The notes: generated by a model from the letters alone, not told the origin. DNA of 5,815 nt from CAZSGN01 sp964606415 (GCA_964606415.1 CAZSGN010000181.1:1-5815), one strand, 5' to 3'. Positions 1 to 5,815 are shown, numbered from the stretch's first letter. Numbers and translations are program-made.

Positions 1-131
1 AAAAAAGAAGCAAAAAATCAAGGCTGTCAGAAATTTTTTGACAAGTGCTACGAAATCAGTTTTTCTCGTAAAATTAAAACGAATTATCTATGTTATTCTT
101 AAAAAACACGAACAAAAAAACAAATAATACA

Positions 132-162
132 TCTGCCGGATAAATACACTTTTTTAAATTTG
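132..162 (+). promoter_or_regulatory. Candidate Bacteroidetes-type promoter for the SNF2 gene
   Basis: TAAATTTG at 155-162 matches the Bacteroidetes -7 element TAnnTTTG exactly. TCTG at 132-135 is a three-of-four match to the -33 element TTTG, 19 bases upstream. This would give a leader of roughly 45 bases before the ATG at 216, ending in a purine-rich stretch (AGAAGAAAGAAATAA). The rest of 1-215 is very AT-rich. Two short frames are open from the left edge (to stops at 100-102 and 125-127), but neither can be told from chance. The weak -33 element is the main doubt. Confidence 0.4.
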
Positions 163-215
163 CAGTGCTAAATAATTAAATTCGCCACGTGTGTTAAAAC
201 AGAAGAAAGAAATAA

Positions 216-3200
216 ATGAAAAGATCCAGTACCTACCATCCCAAAATACAACAAGCAATTGAATCAAGCCCTGAGAAGATTCAGGCAAGAGCAAAAAAGT
301 TATTCCGGGAGAATCATGTATTTTTTCTTGAACAAAGCCCAGACCTAACCACCGACTTCTATCTTGTTAGAAGCCAATACGGTGATGATGATTACGAGGT
401 GAGCATCACTTTTGATAATGACCTTGAATGCTACTGTACCTGCCCTTATGACTATAGTTTATATTGCAAACATACACTGGCTGTTTTTCATTATATCCTG
501 CAAGAATCCGATCTTCAAAATAATCAAGCAAAAACACCAAGAGGTATGGAGATCAAATTAAAGACCTTTATTGATCTTTTAAAAGAAAATGATTACGATC
601 ATATAAAAAAAAGAAATAAATCGCTTAATACAACTATTGAAGACTTCAGTGACGGGCTTGTTTCTTTAAACGTTGAAAATGCGGGCCAGCAACACCATGT
701 TTCTTTTAAAAGCCAAAAAGAACAAAGCAGAATTGCTTTACACTGTGATTGTTCTTACCGAAGTGCTTTCCACCTTAGCTTTTGCGAACACCAAATAGCT
801 GCATTGAAACATTTAAAAGAACAATATGGCGATTTTTTCCTCCATGAATCATTCGACTGGACCCCTGAGAAAAAAAAGCTCCTTGCCCAGGCGGAATTTA
901 CCATTGATGATCCTTATGAAGAATACATCTCTTTTGATTATGACGACAAAAGTATTGGTCTAATTGCTTCCCGGAAAAATAATCTCCTCATTAATAAAGA
1001 TATCCAGTCAATAAGCAACTCGCTGGCGCCAAAAACATTACTCCCTGATCACAATGAAAAAAATCCCGAAGAATATGGCTTTGCCTTGCAAAAAACGACG
1101 GATGAAAGGTTAATCGAGATTAAACTGATCAGGGGGGCTAAAATGAAAAATAAAATACAGTTCCGGAAAATCAGCGCTTCACTGGAAGAAACCCACCCTT
1201 CCCATTTTTTTAATATGCCGGGATATGAACCTTATCAGAAATTACATCAATGGTATAGCATCAATATGCATCCTGAGGTATTCAAAAATGAATTCCCCCA
1301 AGCCATCAAAGATTCGTATTATTTTCTTTCCGCCAAAGATGAAAATGAATCAGCACGTCTTTATTACAACACCTTACTCAATAACCTGGAAGAAACAAAA
1401 AGGATTGCTTATCAATATATCCCAAAGATCAATGAATTTGTAAAACGTACAGATGGCCTTCAATTTTTTAAAGCACCACCTTTGCATTATTATGAACCGT
1501 TGAGAGCCAAACATCTAACCCCCATATCAATCAGCCAAGAACCCATCAAATGCCAGCTTAACATTTCAGTTAAGGATATTAGTTATGAAATAACGGGAAA
1601 ATTCTATCATGCCGGTGAAGAAATTGTTTTGGATCCAATGTTTATGCACTTACCATGGCTTACCGGCATCGGCAATAACGAAACAGCTCCCTGGGAAAAC
1701 CCGGGCACCTTTCTTTGTGCCTTACTGCAACATTTTAAAAATCCGGGAACAATATTCATCAATAAGAGAAACACAAATGATTTGATGTCATTCATTGAAT
1801 CATTCCAAAACGAAATAGAAATCAATATGTCCGAACTAAAGCCCAATCAAGTAAAAAAACAAAAACCCAATTTTAAAATAACCCTGAGTGAAATGAGTGA
1901 TTTCCTGCTATTTTACCCGATCGCTCAATACGGAGAGAAAGAAGTGGTTGTCAATCCCAAAAGCCAACATAATTTTTCTTATGATCAGGAAAATGAGCAA
2001 TTTAATCAAACTAACCGGGATCAGGAAGCTGAAGAGAATTTCCTGAACTTTTTCCTGGATCTCCACCCCAGATTCTCCTCTTTCAATCAACAGGACTTTT
2101 TCCATTTACACGCCAATGAGGTGATGAAGGATTTTTGGTTTATGGATTTCTTTGAAAAATGCCTTGAACGAAATATTGAATTATTTGGATTTGAGAACAT
2201 CAAATCCATTAAATACAACCCCAACAAACCAACAACCAATTACAACATTAAATCGGGAACCGACTGGTTTGATATTGAGATGGATGTATGGTTCGGAAAA
2301 GAAAAAGTGTCTTTGTCTGAAATCAGAAAATCTGTCCTAAGAAAAGAGAATACGGTTAAATTAAGTGATGGCAGCACGGGGATACTACCCGGAGAATGGA
2401 TTAAAGAATGGTATGAGACGCTAAGGTTTGGAGAAATTAAAAAAAACAACATCAAAGTATCAAACATGCATTTCCTTTTTGTTGACCAACTTTTTAATAA
2501 ACTGGACAATCAGGAAAAAATCAAAGAACTGAAGGAGAAAAGAAAAAAACTGAACAATTTTAAAAAAATCAAACAAATTGAAGCACCTGCCGGGTTAAAT
2601 GCGACATTAAGGGATTACCAGAAAACCGGATTATCATGGTTGCACTTCTTATACGAATATAAATTTGGCGGCATTCTGGCTGATGACATGGGGCTCGGAA
2701 AAACCATACAAGTCATTGCCCTGCTGCTTTATATTAAAAATAATGACAAAAGAAAGAAAAGAACACATCTTGTTGTAGCCCCTACCACACTAATTTTTAA
2801 CTGGCAAAAAGAAATTGAGCATTTTGCCCCCGAATTATCTTATCTTATCCATTGGGGCCCTAAACGCGATAGCGAGACAAAATCATGGAAAAATAAAGAT
2901 ATTATCCTGACCACTTATGGTACCCTAACGAATGATATTGATATGATCAGGCAATTTCAATTCGAGGTATCTATACTGGACGAATCCCAGGCCATCAAAA
3001 ACCCGTCTTCTTTAAGATTTAAAGCATCATGCCTGATTAAATCTCATTGCCGGTTAGCATTAACAGGAACACCCATCGAAAATAACACCATGGAATTGTA
3101 TGCACAGATGCAATACCTTAATCCCGGATATTTAGGTTCTTTGAACAGATTTAAAAAAGAATTTTCACAATCAATTGACCAAAATAAAGATCAGGAGACA

Positions 3201-3995
3201 ACCCAACTGCTCAATAAAATGATCAGGCCATTTATTCTCAGGAGGAAAAAAGAGCAGGTAGCCAAAGAATTACCTGACAAAACCGAAATGGTCATGTATT
3301 GCGAAATGAGCGAGGACCAGCAAAAGGTTTATGATTATTACAAAGATGACATCAGGAAAAGACTATTAAAACAGGTTGACGAAGAAGGCGTTAATCAAGC
3401 TAAATTCAATGTCCTGGAAGGATTGATGAAACTAAGGCAGATATGTGACAGCCCGGCTATCTTAAATACAAAAGAAGAGCTACTGGATGCATCCATCAAG
3501 CGGGATGAATTGATCCGCCATATCAAAGAAAAAACAGGCAAACATAAAGTCCTTGTGTTCTCTCAATTTGTCAGCATGCTGACATTAATCCGGAAGCAAC
3601 TTGACGAAGAAGGCATTGATTATGCTTACCTGGATGGCCAGACAAAAGACCGGGCTGCGTGCGTGAATAAATTCCAGGAAGACAACCAATGCAGGGTTTT
3701 CCTTTTAAGCATTAAAGCAGGTGGCTATGGACTCAATCTAACCGAGGCAGACTATGTATATATTATGGACCCGTGGTGGAATCCGGCTATCGAAAATCAG
3801 GCTATTGACAGGGCTTACCGGATCGGCCAGGAAAAGCATGTTTTTGCTTACAAGATGATCTGTAAAAACTCCATCGAAGAAAAAATACTACAACTGCAAG
3901 AAAAGAAAAAAGCCATCTCGGATGAGATCATCTCGAATGAACAAGGATTTGTCAGTCAATTAAACAAGGATGACCTGGCCTTTTTGCTGCGTTAA
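216..3995 (+). CDS. SNF2-family DNA helicase/translocase with two N-terminal SWIM-type zinc motifs
   Basis: This 1259-residue protein is a superfamily 2 ATPase of the SNF2 type. Such proteins use ATP to translocate on double-stranded DNA and to displace or remodel bound protein; bacterial relatives include RapA and the SWIM-containing helicases of Firmicutes and Bacteroidetes. It should act in the cytoplasm. N-terminal metal motifs: C72, C74, C76...C84-K-H86 and C177-D-C179...C190-E-H192, both of the CxC(n)CxH form. Residues about 195-760 are an undefined region with no motif I recognise. A Lys/Glu-rich, probably helical linker spans about 763-788. Motor: LRDYQ 798-802, Walker A DDMGLGKT 823-830 (K829), motif Ia VAPTTL, Walker B as DESQ 922-925, motif III LTGTPIENN 949-957. 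Second lobe: KVLVFSQF from 1111, YLDGQTKDR from 1138, SIKAGGYGLNL 1165-1175, DPWWNP 1185-1190, motif VI QAIDRAYRIGQ 1195-1205 with arginines 1199 and 1202. Every core motif is intact. An in-frame TAA directly precedes the ATG, which fixes the start. It stands alone with no operon partner, and its exact substrate cannot be told. Confidence 0.95.
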   Translation: MKRSSTYHPKIQQAIESSPEKIQARAKKLFRENHVFFLEQSPDLTTDFYLVRSQYGDDDYEVSITFDNDLECYCTCPYDYSLYCKHTLAVFHYILQESDLQNNQAKTPRGMEIKLKTFIDLLKENDYDHIKKRNKSLNTTIEDFSDGLVSLNVENAGQQHHVSFKSQKEQSRIALHCDCSYRSAFHLSFCEHQIAALKHLKEQYGDFFLHESFDWTPEKKKLLAQAEFTIDDPYEEYISFDYDDKSIGLIASRKNNLLINKDIQSISNSLAPKTLLPDHNEKNPEEYGFALQKTTDERLIEIKLIRGAKMKNKIQFRKISASLEETHPSHFFNMPGYEPYQKLHQWYSINMHPEVFKNEFPQAIKDSYYFLSAKDENESARLYYNTLLNNLEETKRIAYQYIPKINEFVKRTDGLQFFKAPPLHYYEPLRAKHLTPISISQEPIKCQLNISVKDISYEITGKFYHAGEEIVLDPMFMHLPWLTGIGNNETAPWENPGTFLCALLQHFKNPGTIFINKRNTNDLMSFIESFQNEIEINMSELKPNQVKKQKPNFKITLSEMSDFLLFYPIAQYGEKEVVVNPKSQHNFSYDQENEQFNQTNRDQEAEENFLNFFLDLHPRFSSFNQQDFFHLHANEVMKDFWFMDFFEKCLERNIELFGFENIKSIKYNPNKPTTNYNIKSGTDWFDIEMDVWFGKEKVSLSEIRKSVLRKENTVKLSDGSTGILPGEWIKEWYETLRFGEIKKNNIKVSNMHFLFVDQLFNKLDNQEKIKELKEKRKKLNNFKKIKQIEAPAGLNATLRDYQKTGLSWLHFLYEYKFGGILADDMGLGKTIQVIALLLYIKNNDKRKKRTHLVVAPTTLIFNWQKEIEHFAPELSYLIHWGPKRDSETKSWKNKDIILTTYGTLTNDIDMIRQFQFEVSILDESQAIKNPSSLRFKASCLIKSHCRLALTGTPIENNTMELYAQMQYLNPGYLGSLNRFKKEFSQSIDQNKDQETTQLLNKMIRPFILRRKKEQVAKELPDKTEMVMYCEMSEDQQKVYDYYKDDIRKRLLKQVDEEGVNQAKFNVLEGLMKLRQICDSPAILNTKEELLDASIKRDELIRHIKEKTGKHKVLVFSQFVSMLTLIRKQLDEEGIDYAYLDGQTKDRAACVNKFQEDNQCRVFLLSIKAGGYGLNLTEADYVYIMDPWWNPAIENQAIDRAYRIGQEKHVFAYKMICKNSIEEKILQLQEKKKAISDEIISNEQGFVSQLNKDDLAFLLR

Positions 3996-4215
3996 AAAAG
4001 CATTCATCAGCATTTATTAAACCAACATATTCGTTGCCAAGGCATGCAAGCAACCCACTAGATTCAGAACTCCCTGACCCGCATCAAAATATAATGTTGC
4101 ATTTTATATCGAAAATACAATTAACTTATCACTGTTGTCCGGTAAAAATTAATGCACAACCCTGTATCTACTGCAAATAGTTTTAGTGTTCGTTGCGTGA
4201 GAGACTAGGTTATTT

Positions 4216-4240
4216 CACCCTGAGCAATGTCGAAGGGTTG
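4216..4240. repeat. REP-like CCCTGAG...GTCGAAGGG element
   Basis: The sequence contains ACCCT at 4217-4221 and AGGGT at 4234-4238 around GAGCAATGTCGA, so it can form a short hairpin. The pattern CACCCTGAGC-n-GTCGAAGGGTG is one I remember as a widely scattered intergenic repeat in many bacterial genomes. Only one copy lies in the window, so its repeat status here rests on recognition and not on counting. Confidence 0.5.
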
Positions 4241-4254
4241 ATTATTTAGGCTTG

Positions 4255-4284
4255 GGGGTAAGCTATATCAAGCTTCACTACCCC
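4255..4284. repeat. Hairpin GGGGTA-AGCT / AGCT-TACCCC
   Basis: GGGGTA (4255-4260) pairs with TACCCC (4279-4284). Inside it AGCT (4261-4264) can pair with AGCT (4271-4274), leaving a six-base loop and a four-base bulge (TCAC). No T-run follows on either strand, so it is not a normal intrinsic terminator. It lies about 15 bases after the REP-like element, and the two may belong to one degenerate repeat unit. Confidence 0.4.
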
Positions 4285-4419
4285 TAACAAGCGGAAAGAG
4301 CCCATCCAACTATCCTTTCCCCCCCCATTCCATATAGGAGGTAACCAGCCTATAAATATCAAAAAGGATGAAAAAAGAAGGCAAATAAACCATAAATTAT
4401 AAACCTTAAACTTTTAATT

Positions 4420-4824
4420 ATGTTAACAGCTAAACAAACAAGCAAGCGGAATTTTTAACAAGCTCGTCCGGATTCTGGATGACCAGGATCATGTTAAAAT
4501 TGACAACTCAAAGCGCACTTTCATGCCGGTAATTTTGGAGCAATTGGCCGAGACAGAAATTCATGGCCACAAGGTTAATGTTTTTTCATTGCCCCATTAC
4601 TTTGAACAAAATAACAACCTGGTTTTCGATCCTGACATGTTTTTTTTCATTTTGTTGATTATCCGGTGTAGATTCTTCCAGGAACTTTTCAAAATCAAAT
4701 GAGTTCCCGGGAAGCGATCTGGCTTGATGGCGACCGGTGGAAATATGATCCGGGTGAACAAGCTGACAAGGTAAGCTTTACCAATACGTGGTTAAAGAAC
4801 ATCAAGCATCAGCAAGAGCTTTAA
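4420..4824 (+). pseudogene. Frameshifted remnant of a small DUF6908-like protein gene
   Basis: This is a broken gene for a protein of about 134 residues. The ATG at 4420 reads MLTAKQTSK, then a frameshift near 4447 (one base too many or two missing) kills the frame at 4456. In the next frame, from GGA at 4448, it reads GIFNKLVRILDD..., then IDNSKRTFMPV, HGHKVNVFSLPHYFEQNNNL and VFDPDM, and stops at 4700-4702. After a second frameshift at the run of eight T (4640-4647), the third frame reads FVDYPV, an in-frame TAG (4669-4671), then IWLDGDRWKYDPGEQADK and SFTNTWLKNIKHQQEL to TAA at 4822. The layout (IFNKL start, KIDNS, SLxHYFEQNxxLxxDPDM, closing NxWLKNIKxQQ) fits, from memory, DUF6908-type proteins carried in Bacteroidetes plasmids and conjugative elements; their function is unknown. 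The A-rich leader before 4420 survives. Family naming is moderate confidence; disruption is plain. Because the second lesion sits at a homopolymer, a sequencing error could explain that one, but not the TAG. Confidence 0.75.
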
Positions 4825-4840
4825 AAAAAAGAGGGTAACC

Positions 4841-4864
4841 AAAGAGTTGCACTCTTTTTTTCTT
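4841..4864 (+). terminator. Intrinsic terminator after the DUF6908-like remnant
   Basis: AAAGAGT (4841-4847) and ACTCTTT (4851-4857) form a perfect 7-bp stem with a TGC loop, followed by four more T and then CTT. A second, overlapping fold pairs the A-run plus GAG at 4824-4833 with CTCTTTTTTT at 4852-4861 (10 bp). It lies 17 bases after the remnant's TAA, so it was probably that gene's own terminator. It now also separates the upstream region from the cassette. Confidence 0.8.
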
Positions 4865-4866
4865 CG

Positions 4867-4874
4867 TATTTTTG
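4867..4874 (+). promoter_or_regulatory. Weak candidate -7 element upstream of the beta-barrel gene
   Basis: TATTTTTG matches TAnnTTTG and lies about 55 bases before the likely start codon. However, it overlaps the end of the terminator's T-tract and has no good TTTG at the -33 distance (only TTGC at 4847-4850, 17 bases away). It may be a chance match in T-rich DNA. It lies outside the proposed cassette, so if real it would be a host-site promoter driving the inserted gene. Confidence 0.25.
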
Positions 4875-4890
4875 GGTGGATATATATAAG

Positions 4891-4916
4891 GTATTGTTGA
4901 TATACTGAATAACGTT
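4891..4916 (+). other. Right half of an attC-like site (left cassette junction)
   Basis: ATATAC-TGAAT-AACG|TT at 4900-4916 mirrors ATATAC-GCGG-AACG|TT at 5716-5731, the right half of the palindrome downstream of the beta-barrel gene. The proposed crossover is between G4914 and T4915. A matching left half (something like GTATATCAAC upstream) is not found before it within normal attC length, so the site is either truncated or a secondary insertion point. Support is by comparison with the downstream copy only. Confidence 0.45.
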
Positions 4917-5729
4917 ATGTGGCAATTAAAATGAGCAATATGAAATCAATTATTTTTCTGATTCTGACAATAATGACTACTTCTCCATTATTTGCTCAAA
5001 AAATTTCAATTGGTGGAGAGACTGGGTTTATATCTTCAATCAATACAGATTATAAAGTGACAGATGTTGAAAATAGGAGAAATACCTATTATGTCGGATT
5101 AAACTTGAACTACAATTACACTGATAAGATAGCATTTTCAACCGGACTACATTATTTACAACAAGGTTATAAGCACAAGACTTGTTACATTTTTGAAGAA
5201 GGGATGAAAAATGAATTAGTTGGAAAGTTAGATTATATTCTTATACCAATTTCCGTGAATTTTAATCTTGGAAAGTCAAATAGATTAATAACAACAATAG
5301 GTGCATATGGAGGAATGAATGTTAATGCAGTTCAAGATTACCCGGAACCTATTGGTGGATGCGCAATTTATTACGCAGAAAACATTTCAAGCGTGACAAG
5401 TAAACTTATTATTGGGGGATTAGTTGGTATAGGATTCAAAATATATGAGAGTGAAGGAATGGTATTAAAATCAATGTTAAATTATTATCAAGGATTAAGC
5501 AATTCAATGAGCAACAATCACTCTTATGACATTGTCTGGAAGGATAAATATAGTTCTTTGTTGATTAAATTTATTATAGAGTACAGATTATGAAATCGCC
5601 ACATAACAGCGTATCATTGCGCATGTGGGGGTGATGTGGTATTTGAAAGGTCGGAACTTTTAATTAACTTTACTACGGGTTGATAAGAAAGTGCTTTGAA
5701 AACCCACACGACGCAATATACGCGGAACG
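4915..5729 (+). mobile_element. Integron-type gene cassette carrying a beta-barrel gene
   Basis: An 815-bp unit holds one gene that nearly fills it. Its first bases, together with the G before them (4914-4927, GTTATGTGGCAATT), are the reverse complement of 5594-5607 (AATCGCCACATAAC) with one mismatch. The second copy begins right after the gene's stop codon and opens a palindrome that ends in AACG at 5729. When closed at G|TT, the unit's own beginning completes the outer arm of its palindrome, which is how integron cassettes are built. The flanks of both junctions read AACGTT. The gene starts a few bases after the left junction and stops one base before the right-hand copy of the repeat, as in cassettes. 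No integrase gene lies in the window. An alternative is a small terminal-inverted-repeat element, but that would not explain the long inner palindrome or the repeated AACGTT junctions. Confidence 0.65.
4931..5593 (+). CDS. Secreted PorT-like outer membrane beta-barrel protein
   Basis: The product is a small outer membrane barrel of 220 residues, of the type annotated in Bacteroidetes as porin-family or OMP beta-barrel (PorT-like). A signal peptide is clear: MSNMKS, a hydrophobic core (IIFLILTIMTTSPLF), and a probable cut after LFA22 before QKISIGG. The mature part alternates polar and hydrophobic residues in strands with Gly/Tyr-rich turns. The segment LDYILIPISVNFNLG (100-114), followed by GAYGGMNV, is the family's most typical stretch, and the chain ends in a strand, FIIEYRL. 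Cys85 and Cys144 fall in two loop-like segments and could pair outside the cell (inference). A GTG at 4919 would add four residues, but it lies inside the cassette-end repeat; ATG 4931 follows AATTAAA, and ATG 4940 (217 residues) is nearly as good. The gene is AT-richer than the helicase gene: by hand count about 30% GC at 5041-5100 against about 45% at 2641-2700. That agrees with separate origin. Ligand or partner unknown. Confidence 0.8.
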   Translation: MSNMKSIIFLILTIMTTSPLFAQKISIGGETGFISSINTDYKVTDVENRRNTYYVGLNLNYNYTDKIAFSTGLHYLQQGYKHKTCYIFEEGMKNELVGKLDYILIPISVNFNLGKSNRLITTIGAYGGMNVNAVQDYPEPIGGCAIYYAENISSVTSKLIIGGLVGIGFKIYESEGMVLKSMLNYYQGLSNSMSNNHSYDIVWKDKYSSLLIKFIIEYRL

Positions 5730-5735
5730 TTCTCT
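5598..5735 (+). other. attC-like recombination site
   Basis: The palindrome starts with GCCACATAAC (5598-5607). Then GCGTAT 5609-5614 pairs with ATACGC 5718-5723. C5615 is left unpaired. ATTGCG 5616-5621 pairs with CGCAAT 5712-5717. C5622 pairs with G5710, leaving A5711 bulged, and TGTGGG 5624-5629 pairs with CCCACA 5703-5708. The outermost AAC (5605-5607) faces GTT (5729-5731). Integron attC sites have the same order: a left RYYYAAC-like box (here ACATAAC), an extra base in the left arm (a G on the folded bottom strand), a variable inner part (here about 73 bases, 5630-5702) and a right G^TT box. The length of about 135 bp is at the upper end of the known range. Unusual points are the A in the left box where a pyrimidine is expected, and the next unit's TTCTCT after the G. 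Confidence 0.65.
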
Positions 5736-5815
5736 GCAAGCTTAAAAACAAAAATGACGTTTAGAAATTTATTATCTTTGGAAACTAAAACACAATAAAC
5801 TTCTTGAAAGTAGAA
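5730..5815 (+). mobile_element. Start of a second cassette-like unit (partial)
   Basis: DNA after the G5729|T5730 junction begins TTCTCTGCAAGC, unlike the first unit's TTATGTGGCAAT, as expected if a different cassette follows. An ATG at 5754 opens only 14 codons (stop at 5796-5798). It overlaps a promoter-like element, so it is probably not a gene. The unit's own gene would start beyond the window. Confidence 0.4.
5773..5780 (+). promoter_or_regulatory. TAnnTTTG promoter element in the second unit
   Basis: TATCTTTG is an exact match to the Bacteroidetes -7 element and sits in the TTATTATCTTTGG context common for strong promoters of the phylum. No clear TTTG is seen 19-21 bases upstream. Transcription would begin near 5787 and run rightward through an A-rich leader (ACTAAAACACAATAAAC), so this unit would bring its own promoter. 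Confidence 0.5.

Larger units (their letters stand above)
3996..4419. other. Gene-free interval with repeat remnants
   Basis: About 424 bases hold no convincing gene on either strand. No clear terminator follows the SNF2 stop codon. Visible structure consists of a GTTGC/GCAAC pair around 4034-4055, a string ACTGTTGTCCGGTAAAA at 4131-4147 that reminds me of insertion-sequence ends in Bacteroidetes but has no partner here, a REP-like element, a GGGGTA/TACCCC hairpin and a run of eight C at 4319-4326. AGGAGG at 4336-4341 looks like a ribosome site, but the next ATG (4368) opens only a six-residue frame. The last 40 bases before 4420 are A/T-rich and look like a typical Bacteroidetes gene leader. 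Confidence 0.6.

Noticed and set aside
25..43. TGTCA...TGACA inverted repeat and a TTGACA that looks like a sigma-70 -35 box
   Set aside because: The arms are only 5 bp and no TATAAT-like box lies at the right distance (TTTTCT at 61-66); it is also not the promoter style expected in Bacteroidota.
1..127. Two frames open from the left edge, ending at 102 and 127
   Set aside because: Both are short, overlap each other and lie in A/T-rich DNA; neither translation resembles a known C-terminus, so an upstream gene end cannot be claimed.
186..191. CACGTG palindrome upstream of the helicase gene
   Set aside because: A 6-bp palindrome is expected by chance and has no established role in this position in bacteria.
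1225..2509. Several shorter open frames (65-89 codons) inside the helicase gene on both strands
   Set aside because: They lie wholly within the intact SNF2 gene, overlap its coding frame and show no recognisable domain or leader; they are shadows.
4264..4272. TATATCAA as a possible missing left arm of the upstream attC-like site
   Set aside because: It is over 600 bases from the junction, well beyond attC length, and has no AAC box in the right place.
4368..4388. Six-residue frame after AGGAGG at 4336
   Set aside because: The spacing from AGGAGG to ATG is 26 bases, too far for ribosome binding, and the peptide is Lys-rich chance sequence.
4914..5607. The inverted repeat GTTATGTGGC/GCCACATAAC as simple transposon terminal repeats
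   Set aside because: No transposase lies between them and no target duplication is seen outside; the palindrome that follows and the AACGTT at both junctions fit a cassette better.
5754..5798. 14-codon frame starting ATG ACG TTT
   Set aside because: It overlaps the TATCTTTG promoter element, is very short and has no known counterpart.

Overview
The window looks like chromosomal DNA of a Bacteroidota (Bacteroidetes) bacterium. The evidence is AT-rich DNA, A-rich leaders in place of strong Shine-Dalgarno sites, several matches to the Bacteroidetes -7 promoter element TAnnTTTG, a long SWIM/SNF2 helicase-like protein and a small secreted outer-membrane beta-barrel protein of the kind common in that phylum. 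No genus can be named from what is visible.

Layout: positions 1-215 are a non-coding leader with one candidate promoter. Positions 216-3995 hold one large intact gene for a 1259-residue SNF2-family DNA translocase with two CxC...CxH (SWIM-type) zinc motifs at its N-terminus. Positions 3996-4419 have no gene, but carry a REP-like CCCTGAG...GTCGAAGGG element, a GGGGTA/TACCCC hairpin and a short string that may be an old insertion-sequence end. Positions 4420-4824 are a decayed gene (at least two frameshifts and one in-frame stop) that resembles small DUF6908-type proteins of Bacteroidetes accessory DNA. It is followed by a clean intrinsic terminator.

The right end is the most interesting part. 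A beta-barrel gene fills an 815-bp unit (4915-5729) whose two ends have the geometry of an integron-type gene cassette. The unit starts TTATGTGGC directly after AACG, and the complementary GCCACATAAC lies just after the gene's stop codon. That copy opens a 135-bp imperfect palindrome with a single extra base in its left arm, as attC sites have, and the palindrome ends in AACG|TT. If the unit is closed into a circle, its own first bases complete the palindrome, giving a 14-bp terminal repeat with one mismatch plus 19 stem pairs. A second unit appears to begin at 5730 with its own TAnnTTTG promoter and runs off the window. No integrase gene is present, so this would be part of an integrase-less array or a larger integron.

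The helicase gene is an ordinary stand-alone housekeeping or accessory gene. From about 4000 onward the DNA reads as a variable zone of gene remnants, repeats and mobile cassettes. Nothing visible suggests that the helicase and the cassette gene work together.
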